In this document: one piece after another, positions 43,204 through 52,779 of the stretch
How the letters are laid out: each line of letters starts with the position of its first letter
How positions within the stretch are numbered: the first letter of the stretch is position 1
Assembly: GCA_023439125.1 (NCBI GenBank)
Contig: JAEXOU010000011.1
Coordinates: 62,001 to 126,000, forward strand
Direction: 5' to 3'
Origin: Bacillota bacterium
GTDB taxonomy: Bacteria; Bacillota; Clostridia; Lachnospirales; Lachnospiraceae
Length of the DNA: 64,000 bases
Notes under the pieces: model-generated
What the model saw: the letters and a program-made list of their open reading frames with translations, nothing else
Told to the model about the DNA's origin: nothing
The model's database searches: none
Made by a program: the position numbers and the translations under genes

Positions 43204-45519
43204 TCATAACATTGCATGCTTTAACACATCTTTCATTGTTTCCACACAAACAACACTTAAACCATCCGTAACTTCTTTTTCTATTTCTTCATAATCCGCT
43301 TTATTTTGTGCTGGTATTAACACTTTCTTGATACCGGCTAGTTTTGCGGCTAGTAACTTTTCCTTTAGTCCACCAATTGGTAATACATGACCGCGTAATG
43401 TAATCTCACCAGTCATTGCTACCTCCGCACGAACCTTCTCTTGCAATACTGCAGATAATACTGCTGTTGCCATCGTAATACCGGCAGAAGGACCATCCTT
43501 TGGAGTTGCTCCCTCTGGAATATGAATATGAATGTCGTGCTTTTCAAAGTAATCATCTTCAATTCCATGCTCTTTTCCGATGGAACGAATATAACTAATA
43601 CTTGCTTGCGCTGACTCTTTCATTACATCTCCGAGTTGACCTGTCAATAAAATATTTCCTTTTCCAGGCATCGTATTCACTTCGATTTGTAATGTCGTTC
43701 CACCGACACTTGTCCAAGCTAAACCTCTCACAATACCTATTTCGGGTTGCTTGTTGGCCAATTCTCTTTGATACTTTTCCTTTCCAAGGTAAGAAACTAG
43801 ATTCTTATCACTAATACGAACCTTATTTACATTATCTTGCTCCAATAATTTTCTTGCAACTTTTCTACAAATCTCACCCAAGCGTCGTTCTAACGTACGA
43901 ACTCCAGCCTCTCTTGTATAACCTTGAACAATTCTTTGTAATGCTTTATCTGTTATACTAAGCTGACTCTTAGTTAAACCATTCTTAAGTAACTGCTTTT
44001 CAACTAAATGTTCCTTTGCAATATGAAATTTCTCCATCTCTGTATAAGAGTTAATCTCAATAACTTCCATACGGTCAAGTAAAGGCTTTGGAATTGTCTG
44101 AGTCGTATTTGCAGTTGCTAGAAATAGCACATCACTTAAATCAACTGGTATCTCGACATAGTGATCTACAAAATGCATATTTTGCTCTGAATCTAATACC
44201 TCAAGCAAGGCAGAAGCAGTATCTCCTTTTTGATCTGATCCAACTTTATCAATTTCATCTAATAACATGAGAGGATTTTTTACTTTTGCTTGTTTTAAGC
44301 CTGTAATCATTCTCCCTGGTAAAGCTCCAACATAGGTTCTTCTATGTCCACGAATCTCAGCTTCATCTCGTACACCACCTAAGCATATGCGAACATACTC
44401 TTTTCCTAACGATTTTGCAATGGAACGAGCGATTGACGTCTTTCCTGTTCCCGGTGGTCCTACCAAACATATAATTGGGCTGTCACCCTTTTTCGTTAGC
44501 TGACGTACTGCGAGAAATTCTAAGATACGTTCCTTAACCTTAACGAGACCATAGTGTTCCTTATCAAGCACTTCCTGCGCATAATGAATGTCTCGAATGT
44601 CTTCACTTGCCTTATCCCAAGGTAAGTCAAGCAATGTTTCGACATATCCTCTTGCAACTGCACCTTCAGAACTACTGTTTGCAACATTTGAGAATCGTTC
44701 AATCTCTTTCTGGATCTTTTCTTTTATTTCATCAGAAGCTATTAGCTTGCTTAGCTTTTCTCTATATTGCTCTACATCGGAGGCAGAGTTTGTTTCCCCA
44801 AGCTCCTCGCGGATAACTTTTAACTGCTCTCGCATTATGTAGTCCTTTTGGTTTTTATCGACTTTCTCTTTTACCTTACTCTGTACATCCTTCTTAATTC
44901 GAATTATTTCTATCTCATTTGCTAAAATAACAGATAATTGTTGATAACGATCAATAAAATCATCACAACGTAATAGCTTCTGTTTATCTTCAAGGGACAT
45001 TGGAATATGAATGACTAACTGTTCAACAATCTTTTCGAGATTTTTTGATTGTTTCACCTGTCGAACAACATCCTTATTCATCTTGCCATATTCTACTTCA
45101 TATACATCAAATAAATCTCTAAGGCCACGAAGCATACCCTCTTTTTCAATCTCAGATAATTCAACCTCTTGGTCTACCTCCACCTTAACACTTGCTTTTA
45201 AAAATGGCTGGTCCGATATAATCTCCTCTAATTTGGCACGCTCTAATCCAGTTACAAGAACTCTTAAAACATTACCAGGAAGTTTAATCATTTGCTTGAT
45301 TTCAGCAACCGTTCCCATTTCATACAAATCGAACTTTGATGGTGTTTCAACTTCAGAGTCGATTTGGGATACAAGCATAACCTGTTGATTCGTAAGCATA
45401 GCCTCTTCAATTGCTTCCATACTCATTTTTCTATTAACATCAAAATGAATCAACATCCCGGGCATGACTGCCATATTTCTTAGAGCCACTACCGGCAGTA
45501 ATCTCGTATATTCACTCAT
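43204..45519 (-). CDS. lon: ATP-dependent protease Lon
   Basis: This 771-aa protease degrades misfolded and regulatory proteins. It has an N-terminal substrate domain (about 8-200), an AAA+ module with Walker A GPPGTGKT (354-361) and sensor regions, and a C-terminal protease domain. The catalytic dyad is Ser 678 (in KDGPSAGITMA) and Lys 721 (in GGLKEKLL). A GTG directly precedes the ATG in frame; the ATG is favoured by the GGGAGG spacing. It lies between clpX and engB. Confidence 0.97.
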   Translation of the reverse strand: MSEYTRLLPVVALRNMAVMPGMLIHFDVNRKMSMEAIEEAMLTNQQVMLVSQIDSEVETPSKFDLYEMGTVAEIKQMIKLPGNVLRVLVTGLERAKLEEIISDQPFLKASVKVEVDQEVELSEIEKEGMLRGLRDLFDVYEVEYGKMNKDVVRQVKQSKNLEKIVEQLVIHIPMSLEDKQKLLRCDDFIDRYQQLSVILANEIEIIRIKKDVQSKVKEKVDKNQKDYIMREQLKVIREELGETNSASDVEQYREKLSKLIASDEIKEKIQKEIERFSNVANSSSEGAVARGYVETLLDLPWDKASEDIRDIHYAQEVLDKEHYGLVKVKERILEFLAVRQLTKKGDSPIICLVGPPGTGKTSIARSIAKSLGKEYVRICLGGVRDEAEIRGHRRTYVGALPGRMITGLKQAKVKNPLMLLDEIDKVGSDQKGDTASALLEVLDSEQNMHFVDHYVEIPVDLSDVLFLATANTTQTIPKPLLDRMEVIEINSYTEMEKFHIAKEHLVEKQLLKNGLTKSQLSITDKALQRIVQGYTREAGVRTLERRLGEICRKVARKLLEQDNVNKVRISDKNLVSYLGKEKYQRELANKQPEIGIVRGLAWTSVGGTTLQIEVNTMPGKGNILLTGQLGDVMKESAQASISYIRSIGKEHGIEDDYFEKHDIHIHIPEGATPKDGPSAGITMATAVLSAVLQEKVRAEVAMTGEITLRGHVLPIGGLKEKLLAAKLAGIKKVLIPAQNKADYEEIEKEVTDGLSVVCVETMKDVLKHAML

Positions 45520-45645
45520 CACATTTTCCTCCCGTGCATCACACAGACATAACTATACTACAGCTTCTATTGATTGGATCCCTATTGTTCCTCGGCTTTT
45601 CAACAAGTAAGGCTAAAATAGCTACCCTAACTATCGCAAATTTAG

Positions 45646-45683
45646 AAAAGTCTGTCAGCATCTTGCTTGCCGGCAGACCTTTC
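45646..45683 (-). terminator. Terminator of clpX
   Basis: AGGTCTGCCGGC pairs with GCTGACAGACTT with a few mispairs; the minus strand continues TTTTCTAAATTT. Confidence 0.65.
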
Positions 45684-45716
45684 TTAACATACAATTTAAC
45701 TATTCATTCATAAAAA

Positions 45717-47018
45717 TTATGCAATCTCGTTGCTATTCTTTTTTAATGATTTCTTTTGTGTCACTTTTCTTTGCTGACCATTCTCAGCAGTTATAACTTT
45801 AGGTTCTTCTTTACCTTCTGCTGCTTCCTTCGTTACAATACATTTTAATATACTTGTATCAGTAGGTACCTTGTACATCGAATTCATCATAACTGCTTCC
45901 ATAATTGCACGTAACCCTCTTGCACCTGTCTTACGCTCAAAAGAACGTTTTGCAATTGCGTTTAATGCTTCCTCTGTAAAATCGAGTTCCACACCATCCA
46001 ATTCAAAAAGCTTCTTATATTGTTTCACAATTGCATTCTTAGGCTCAGTTAAAATACGTACAAGTGCGCTCTCATCTAATAAATCTAAAGCAACATTAAT
46101 TGGCACACGACCAACAAACTCTGGAATCATACCAAACTTCACTAAATCCTGTGGTAACACCTGGCGTAACAAATCACCGATATTTAGGTTCTGACCTTTA
46201 CTTATCTCAGCATTAAAACCAATCGACTTTTGGCCTGTTCTTGCTTCAATAATCTTCTCTAGCCCATCAAAAGCTCCACCACAAATAAAGAGGATATTCG
46301 TTGTATCAATCTGAATAAATTCTTGATGAGGATGTTTTCTTCCACCTTGTGGAGGAACCGATGCAACTGTACCTTCTAAGATTTTTAGTAATGCCTGCTG
46401 CACTCCTTCACCGGATACATCACGAGTAATAGAAGTATTCTCTGACTTTCTGGTAATCTTGTCTATTTCATCGATATATATAATACCGTATTGAGCACGT
46501 TCAATATCATAATCTGCAGCTTGAATGATTTTAAGAAGAATATTCTCAACATCTTCACCTACATATCCTGCTTCCGTAAGTGCTGTCGCATCTGCAATTG
46601 CAAAAGGTACATTTAAAATTTTTGCAAGAGTCTGAGCAACATATGTTTTACCTGAACCAGTTGGTCCAATCATTAATATATTACTCTTTTGTAACTCAAC
46701 ATCCAAATCTTTTTCAGATAAAACACGTTTATAGTGATTATACACAGAGACGGATAGTACTTTCTTCGCTTCCTCTTGACCGATTACATATTGGTCCAAA
46801 AACTCTTTAATTTCAACTGGCTTTAACAAATTAATGCCTGTATCTGTTACTTCAACATCATCTTCGAACTCTTCCTCTACGATTTCATAACAAAGTTCAA
46901 TACATTCATCGCAGATATAGACATCGCTAGGTCCAGCTAAAAGTTTTCTGACCTGCTCTTGTGGTTTACCACAAAAGGAGCATCTTAATTGCTTTCTATC
47001 TTCTGTTCTATTTGCCAA
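45717..47018 (-). CDS. clpX: ClpX ATPase subunit of the ClpXP protease
   Basis: This 433-aa unfoldase feeds ClpP. It has an N-terminal zinc-binding domain (Cys 13, 16, 36 and 39), Walker A GPTGSGKT and the IGF-type ClpP-binding loop (KSIGFNAE). The long frame starts with GTG, but that GTG is part of AGAGGTG. A TTG three codons later, 6 nt from it, gives MANRTEDRKQLRC, matching the usual N-terminus. I chose the TTG, and the GTG remains possible. It follows clpP by about 85 bp. Confidence 0.95.
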   Translation of the reverse strand: MANRTEDRKQLRCSFCGKPQEQVRKLLAGPSDVYICDECIELCYEIVEEEFEDDVEVTDTGINLLKPVEIKEFLDQYVIGQEEAKKVLSVSVYNHYKRVLSEKDLDVELQKSNILMIGPTGSGKTYVAQTLAKILNVPFAIADATALTEAGYVGEDVENILLKIIQAADYDIERAQYGIIYIDEIDKITRKSENTSITRDVSGEGVQQALLKILEGTVASVPPQGGRKHPHQEFIQIDTTNILFICGGAFDGLEKIIEARTGQKSIGFNAEISKGQNLNIGDLLRQVLPQDLVKFGMIPEFVGRVPINVALDLLDESALVRILTEPKNAIVKQYKKLFELDGVELDFTEEALNAIAKRSFERKTGARGLRAIMEAVMMNSMYKVPTDTSILKCIVTKEAAEGKEEPKVITAENGQQRKVTQKKSLKKNSNEIA

Positions 47019-47104
47019 ATCGTTCACCTCTTTTCATGAAACTAAAATATATTCTTCACGATTCATAATACACTACCTTAAATGGACAAGAAAAGCAAGT
47101 ACAT

Positions 47105-47686
47105 TTATCTGGATGTGATTACACTATCAACAATACCATATTCTTTTGCTTCTTCAGCAGACATAAAATTATCACGATCAGTATCAACCTCAATGACTTC
47201 AACGGACTTTCCTGTGTTTGCAGCGAGAATTTCATTTAATTTCTTCTTTGTCTTTAAAATGTTTTCAGCTACAATTTTGATATCAGAAGCTTGGCCTTTT
47301 GCACCACCACTTGGTTGATGAATCATGATTTCTGCATTAGGAAGAGCAAATCTCTTTCCTTTTGTTCCACCGGCAAGTAAGAAAGCACCCATACTTGCTG
47401 CAAGACCGATACAAATTGTAGATACATCACATTTAATATACTGCATAGTATCATAAATTGCCATACCAGCAGTAACAGAACCACCAGGACTATTAATATA
47501 TAAGGATATATCCTTACCTGGATCTTCTGCCTCTAAGAATAACAGCTGCGCAACAACTACACTTGCACTAACATCTGTAACTTCCTCTCCGAGAAAGATA
47601 ATTCTATCTTTTAATAATCTAGAATAAATATCGTAGGAACGTTCTCCTCTACTTGTCTGCTCAATTACATAAGGTACTAAACTCAT
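47105..47686 (-). CDS. clpP: ClpP protease subunit
   Basis: This 193-aa serine protease has the full catalytic triad: Ser 98 (GLAASMGAF), His 123 (MIHQPSGG) and Asp 172 (DTDRDNF). The N-terminus MSLVPYVIEQTSRGERSYDIYSRLL fits unprocessed ClpP, so the 16 extra upstream codons of the open frame were dropped. AAAGGTGAGG serves as ribosome binding site. It lies between tig and clpX. Confidence 0.97.
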   Translation of the reverse strand: MSLVPYVIEQTSRGERSYDIYSRLLKDRIIFLGEEVTDVSASVVVAQLLFLEAEDPGKDISLYINSPGGSVTAGMAIYDTMQYIKCDVSTICIGLAASMGAFLLAGGTKGKRFALPNAEIMIHQPSGGAKGQASDIKIVAENILKTKKKLNEILAANTGKSVEVIEVDTDRDNFMSAEEAKEYGIVDSVITSR

Positions 47687-47717
47687 TGTCACCCTCACCT
47701 TTCTTAATAGACATAAA

Positions 47718-47740
47718 AGGCTGTTGCAAAGCAACAGCCT
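47718..47740 (-). terminator. Terminator-like hairpin between tig and clpP
   Basis: AGGCTGTTGC pairs perfectly with GCAACAGCCT around three bases. TTTTA follows on the minus strand. It may lower clpP expression relative to tig. Confidence 0.75.
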
Positions 47741-47746
47741 ATCATA

Positions 47747-49033
47747 TTACACTTCTTTTGCTTCGTTTGAAACTAAGTCAATTGCTTTTTGAACAGCCAT
47801 ATCCATCACAATTTGTTCTTTTTCTTTCTCACCGATTAACTCTTTTAATTTGTCAGTTTCCATCTGGTAAGTCTTAGCCATTTGCTCCATTTCTTTCTCA
47901 ATAGCTTCATCATCAATTGTGATATTCTCAGCTTTCACAATAGCCTCTAATACAAGTCTGCTCTGGATACGTTTCAAAGCCTGTGGTTCTAAGTTCTCCA
48001 TAAACTTCTTTGGATCCATGCCTGTGAACTGGAAGTACTGTTCTAAAGAAAGGCCTTGCATCTTCAATCTCTGAGCAAAGTCTTCTGCCATCTGACGTTT
48101 CTGAGCATCTACCATTGCACTTGGGATATCCATTGTTGCGTTTTCAACGATCTTATCAACTACTGCGTCTTCTTTTGCTGTCTTTGCTGCTTTTTCTTTC
48201 TTTTCTGTTAAGTTCTTCTTAATATCCTCTTTGTATTCAGCGATTGTGTTAAAATCAGATACATCTTGTGCAAAATCATCATCAGCCTCTGGTAATTCTT
48301 TTACTTTAATGCTCTTAATCTTAACTTTGAATAATGCTGGCTTTCCTGCAAGTTCCTTTGCGTGATATTCTTCTGGGAAAGTAACATTAACTTCAACATC
48401 CTCACCAATCGACTTACCAATTAATTGGTCTTCAAATGTATCGATAAAGGAATGAGAGCCGATTACTAAATCATAATTCTCACCCTTTCCGCCATCAAAA
48501 GCTACGTTGTCGATAAATCCTTCATAATCGATTGTTACTATATCTTTTTCTGCAACTGCTCTATCTTCAACATTGATTGTTCTAGAATTTTGTTCTCTAG
48601 CTTTATCAAGTTCTGCATTCACTTCTTCTTCTGTTACTTCAATCGCTTGTTTTTCAACCTCTACGCCCTTGTACTGTCCTAAAGTAACCTCTGGCTTAAC
48701 TGCAACTTCTGCAGTAAAAATAAATGGCTTACCTTTTTCTACTTGAACAACATCAATTTCTGGTCTGGAAACAATTTCAAGTCCACTTTCCTTTGCTGCT
48801 TCCTCGTAGGCTCCTGGAATAATTTCATTAGCTGCATCTTCATAGAATATGCCAACTCCATACATCTTTTCAATGATTGCACGAGGTGCTTTACCTTTTC
48901 TAAAGCCTTGAACGTTCATCTTACCTTTGTTTTTCTGGTAAGCTTTTTCAATTGCTTTTTCAAAATCTTCTGCTGTAGCTTCTATTGTAAGCTTCACCAT
49001 ATTCTTTCCTAATTCTTCCACCTTACAGCTCAT
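47747..49033 (-). CDS. tig: Trigger factor
   Basis: This 428-aa ribosome-bound chaperone and peptidyl-prolyl isomerase has the N-terminal ribosome-docking signature GFRKGKAPRAIIEKMYG (43-59). The FKBP domain (about 160-245, VTIDYEGFIDNVAFDGGK) is followed by a long helical C-terminal arm region. AAGGAGG lies 9 nt before ATG. It heads the tig-clpP-clpX-lon-engB cluster. Confidence 0.97.
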   Translation of the reverse strand: MSCKVEELGKNMVKLTIEATAEDFEKAIEKAYQKNKGKMNVQGFRKGKAPRAIIEKMYGVGIFYEDAANEIIPGAYEEAAKESGLEIVSRPEIDVVQVEKGKPFIFTAEVAVKPEVTLGQYKGVEVEKQAIEVTEEEVNAELDKAREQNSRTINVEDRAVAEKDIVTIDYEGFIDNVAFDGGKGENYDLVIGSHSFIDTFEDQLIGKSIGEDVEVNVTFPEEYHAKELAGKPALFKVKIKSIKVKELPEADDDFAQDVSDFNTIAEYKEDIKKNLTEKKEKAAKTAKEDAVVDKIVENATMDIPSAMVDAQKRQMAEDFAQRLKMQGLSLEQYFQFTGMDPKKFMENLEPQALKRIQSRLVLEAIVKAENITIDDEAIEKEMEQMAKTYQMETDKLKELIGEKEKEQIVMDMAVQKAIDLVSNEAKEV

Positions 49034-49138
49034 TTGTTGTGTCCTCCTTAAAATATAGCAAACTTTGCTTTTTGTAAATTATTTTCATGTATGTTTATTC
49101 TATCATCTAAAACAATACTCTTATACTGACATTACACC

Positions 49139-49147
49139 ATTATATCA
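49139..49147 (-). promoter_or_regulatory. Extended -10 promoter of tig
   Basis: The minus strand reads TG-A-TATAAT, an extended -10 element. A convincing -35 hexamer is lacking. Confidence 0.45.
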
Positions 49148-49180
49148 TGCCCTTTTAACAAATGCTACAATTTTTTTTAA

Positions 49181-50524
49181 CTAGCAAACATGCTTTTTTT
49201 GTTTCATAACTTCAATGACTTTATCTACATACTTATGACAAATTTCATCACTTTCTGCCTCGACCATGACACGAACAACTGGCTCCGTACCACTCTCTCG
49301 TACTAGGATTCGCCCGTCATCACCAAGTAACTGTGATACTTCTTCCACTACTGCCATAACATCATGATCTTCACGCGCCATTTTTTTATCTTTTACACGT
49401 ACGTTCTTAAGAACTTGAGGATAAATAACTAGCTCTTTCGTTAATTCCGAAGCAAGACATTTTCTCTCTAGCATGACTTCCATTATTTTAAGAGAAGTCA
49501 ATACACCATCTCCAGTTGTAGCATATTTATTAAAAATAATATGACCTGACTGCTCTCCACCAATGGAATGTCCATTCGCTAACATATTCTCATATACATA
49601 TTTATCGCCAACAGCAGTTTTCACATAATCAATACCTTTTTGGTCCAATGCTTTGTATAATCCTAAGTTTGACATTATAGTTGTAACCACTGTATTATTA
49701 TTCAATTCACCTTTTTCTTTCATGTAGGTACCACAAATATACATAATGGCATCACCGTCTATGATTTCACCTTTTTCATTCACTGCTAAACAGCGGTCTG
49801 CATCACCATCATAAGCGAAACCAATATCCAAACTATTCTCAACAACAAACTGCTGTAATTTTTCCAAATGTGTTGAACCACATTTTTCATTAATATTAAT
49901 ACCGTTTGGTTCATTACTAAGAACAAAGGTTTTTGCCCCAAGTGCATCAAATACTGCTTTCGCTACTGTAGTTGCAGAACCATTTGCCAAATCCAGACCT
50001 ACTCGTACTTTAGAAAAAGAACGAGTTGCTAATGATATTAAATGACCAATATAGCGATGTCTTCCCATGGAATAATCTGTTGTTCTACCAACATGTTCTC
50101 TTGTAGCAAAAGGTATCTCTTCAACCTCTCCATCAATATAGGATTCAATCAGCTGTTCAATATCAGCCTCTAACTTAAATCCACTGCCATTTATAATTTT
50201 AATTCCATTATCATAATAAGGATTATGACTTGCAGAAATCATGATACCACAATCAAAGCCTTCGCTTCGTACTACATACGAAACACTTGGTGTAGGTGTA
50301 ACATGTAGTAAATAAACATCTGCGCCACTAGCTGTTAAACCTGCTGTCAATGCATTCTCGAACATATAACTAGATCTTCTTGTATCTTTACCAATTACAA
50401 TTTGTGCTCTTTCCTTTTGACCATAATACCAACCAAGATAACGTCCTACTTTATATGCATGTTCTACTGTCAAATCAATATTAGCCTCTCCACGGAAACC
50501 ATCTGTCCCAAAATACTTACCCAT
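49181..50524 (-). CDS. glmM: Phosphoglucosamine mutase
   Basis: This 447-aa enzyme interconverts glucosamine 6- and 1-phosphate for peptidoglycan precursors. It has MGKYFGTDGFRGEAN at the N-terminus, the phosphoserine loop MISASHNPYYDNG (Ser 99), metal-binding DGDADR, and GEQSGH and RESGTEPVVRVM for sugar and phosphate. A GTG two codons earlier is part of AAGGAGTG. It appears monocistronic. Confidence 0.97.
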   Translation of the reverse strand: MGKYFGTDGFRGEANIDLTVEHAYKVGRYLGWYYGQKERAQIVIGKDTRRSSYMFENALTAGLTASGADVYLLHVTPTPSVSYVVRSEGFDCGIMISASHNPYYDNGIKIINGSGFKLEADIEQLIESYIDGEVEEIPFATREHVGRTTDYSMGRHRYIGHLISLATRSFSKVRVGLDLANGSATTVAKAVFDALGAKTFVLSNEPNGININEKCGSTHLEKLQQFVVENSLDIGFAYDGDADRCLAVNEKGEIIDGDAIMYICGTYMKEKGELNNNTVVTTIMSNLGLYKALDQKGIDYVKTAVGDKYVYENMLANGHSIGGEQSGHIIFNKYATTGDGVLTSLKIMEVMLERKCLASELTKELVIYPQVLKNVRVKDKKMAREDHDVMAVVEEVSQLLGDDGRILVRESGTEPVVRVMVEAESDEICHKYVDKVIEVMKQKKHVC

Positions 50525-50648
50525 AATCACTCCTTAAATGCTCAATCTTATTTTTTCTCATATACATTTATAGTAACACATTTTATACTCAATGTGAAAC
50601 TTTTTTTAGGGCCTGTATTTTAGGCCCTTATGTACCGTTACGAACTTC

Positions 50649-50726
50649 ATTCAAGCGAAAGCGTATTGCGTATAAATTATGCTTGTCATCCCATACTCCT
50701 AACATTTCCTTGTGCAAAATGACGTC
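50649..50726 (+). repeat. Dispersed repeat family 2, copy 2
   Basis: Same orientation as the copy at 27556-27632. It lies between glmM and the spore-protein terminator. Confidence 0.8.
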
Positions 50727-50740
50727 TGTATTCTTTCTGA

Positions 50741-50776
50741 AAAAGGGTACCGCAATTAAATGCGATACCCTTTTTT
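50741..50776 (-). terminator. Terminator of the small acid-soluble spore protein gene
   Basis: AAAAGGGTA-c-CGCA pairs with TGCG-a-TACCCTTTT; a T tract is present on both strands. Confidence 0.85.
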
Positions 50777-50793
50777 GCTAATATAATCTATGA

Positions 50794-51006
50794 CTATTTG
50801 CCTGACATTGACTCTTCTTGTTTCTTAATCATCTGGCGAACCATTTCTCCACCAACAGAACCATTCTGAGCACTAGTAAGATTTCCATTGTATCCTTGTT
50901 TTAAAGGAACACCTAATTCGGATGCTACTTCCATCTTGAAACGATCCATAGCTTCTCTTGCTTCAGGAACTTCCATTTGACTTGAACTTTGATTGCTATT
51001 TGTCAT
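50794..51006 (-). CDS. Alpha/beta-type small acid-soluble spore protein
   Basis: This 70-aa DNA-coating protein saturates spore DNA. The germination-protease cleavage region KMEVASELGVPL (about 29-40) and the second conserved block YNGNLTSAQNGSVGGEMVRQMI are both present. It implies that the organism sporulates. GGAGGTG lies 6 nt before ATG. A forespore sigma-G promoter is expected upstream, but I could not place one with confidence. Confidence 0.95.
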   Translation of the reverse strand: MTNSNQSSSQMEVPEAREAMDRFKMEVASELGVPLKQGYNGNLTSAQNGSVGGEMVRQMIKKQEESMSGK

Positions 51007-51474
51007 AAAAATTCACCTCCGTGAAGTTATATAGTTGATGAGTGTTTTTTCTGATATCGTTTTGCGACTCTACATAAACACTCTTGGCAATCGATAAGCG
51101 ATTACTCTTCTTCGCTTATCAAATTTATCAAATGCTCTCACATCAGTTAAACTCATCACTTCTAAAAGCGAACCATTTTGTGTTGGAATTAGATTTTCAT
51201 CTAAAACTTACTAAGATGTCTTTGAGCACTTAACTTTCTGTCAGATATTTGTTAACTTTTAAGCTAAAGTTTTTCGTCACTTATCTTGTTGTTATTGTAT
51301 CCTATCTTAGTTAATTTATGATGGTAAGTTATAGTAAACGTCCATGTTGTGACGTATCTTTTTCTATTCTTATTGCCTTACAAAGCATTCCCGTGAGTGC
51401 TTTTGTATGATTAATTCCGAATAGAAACAAGCATGAAACATATATTATAATAAGCGCAATCATTACGAGGTCTT
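51007..51474. other. 468-bp intergenic region between the spore protein and alanine symporter genes
   Basis: Two hairpins are visible: GATAAGCG/CGCTTATC near 51092-51120 and TACAAAGCA/TGCTTTTGTA near 51377-51406, neither followed by a long T tract. The divergent promoters must lie here but are not clear. No coding frame with a ribosome binding site was found. Confidence 0.5.
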
Positions 51475-52779
51475 ATGGTCAATTTGTTAACATTGATTCA
51501 AAAAATAAATTCTTTTCTTTGGGGTGGACCAATGCTTGTTTTACTTTTTGGCACCCACTTATACTTTACATACTCTCTACATTTTATTCAAAAAAAAATT
51601 AAGAAGGCCATCAAATTATCTGTATCATGCGAAAGTGATGATCATGGAAATGCTAGCAGCCTTTCAACATTGACCACAACGCTTGCTGCGACTCTTGGAA
51701 CTGGTAATATCGTAGGTGTTTCTACAGCTATTGCTCTTGGCGGTCCAGGAGCACTCTTTTGGTGTTGGTTAACAGGTATTTTTGGAATGGCAACTACCTA
51801 TGCTGAGTGCTATCTTGGAATTAAATATCGCCAAAAAGATAATAAGGGTAACTACCATGGTGGTCCAATGTATGCCCTAGAATATGGATTACATAATAAG
51901 CCACTAGCAGTAATTTTTAGCATCTGTACTTTATTAGCTGCTTATGGTATGGGTTGTTCAACACAAGCACGTACGATTACTGATGTCACATCGAGTCTAG
52001 GTATCTCACCTTATGTTTCCGGAATTGCAACTGCTACTCTCATTGGTTTTGTAATTATTGGAGGAGTGAAACAAATTCAAAAAATATGTATGAGACTCGT
52101 ACCAGCTATGGCCATTTTCTATATAAGTGGATGTATTATTATTCTAGTCATGAACTACAATTATTTAGTTTCTACAATTATTGTGATTTTTCAATCCGCT
52201 TTTATACCACGAGCAATTGCCGGTGGTGTCATTGGTGGTTCGTTCAAACTAGCCGCCCGTTACGGGATTTCACGTGGACTTTTTACGAATGAAGCAGGAC
52301 TTGGTTCCGCAGCTATTGCTGCTGCAGATACAAAAACAGAAAACCCAAAAGAACAAGCACTTGTATCTATGAGTGCAACCTTTTGGGATACTGTAGTAAT
52401 GTGTGCAGTTACTGGACTTGTCATCATCTCAACAATTATTAAATCGCCAAACAGTATTGATGGACTTAGTTATAGTGAACTTACGAATGCAGCATTTTCT
52501 CAAATTCCCTTTCTGGGAACAGGTATGCTCGCAGTTTCTTTGATTGCGTTTGCTAGTGCTACACTAATCGGCTGGTGCTATTTCGGAGAAAAAGCGGTAA
52601 GATACTTATTCACCGACAAAGGAATTCGTATTTACCGCTTTGGATATATTATAATGATTTTTTTTGGTTCCATCATGTCTTTAGATCTTGTATGGGAAAG
52701 CTCTGATTTAATTAACGCTTTCATGGCCCTCCCAAACCTTTTTGCACTTCTTTTGTTAAGAAAAGAAATCAAATCATGA
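51475..52779 (+). CDS. Alanine/glycine:sodium symporter (AGCS family, AlsT-like)
   Basis: This 434-aa membrane protein has about ten helices. AGCS hallmarks are TTTLAATLGTGNIVGVSTAIALGGPGALFW near residue 65 and the GRYGISRGLFTNEAGLGS-like segment near 264. It should take up alanine or glycine with sodium. It is transcribed alone. Its stop codon overlaps the convergent downstream gene's stop within the palindrome TCATGA, leaving no room for a terminator between them. Confidence 0.94.
   Translation: MVNLLTLIQKINSFLWGGPMLVLLFGTHLYFTYSLHFIQKKIKKAIKLSVSCESDDHGNASSLSTLTTTLAATLGTGNIVGVSTAIALGGPGALFWCWLTGIFGMATTYAECYLGIKYRQKDNKGNYHGGPMYALEYGLHNKPLAVIFSICTLLAAYGMGCSTQARTITDVTSSLGISPYVSGIATATLIGFVIIGGVKQIQKICMRLVPAMAIFYISGCIIILVMNYNYLVSTIIVIFQSAFIPRAIAGGVIGGSFKLAARYGISRGLFTNEAGLGSAAIAAADTKTENPKEQALVSMSATFWDTVVMCAVTGLVIISTIIKSPNSIDGLSYSELTNAAFSQIPFLGTGMLAVSLIAFASATLIGWCYFGEKAVRYLFTDKGIRIYRFGYIIMIFFGSIMSLDLVWESSDLINAFMALPNLFALLLLRKEIKS

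Noticed and set aside
50608..50628. Hairpin AGGGCCT/AGGCCCT as a terminator
   Set aside because: On neither strand is it followed by a T tract; on the minus strand the following bases are A.
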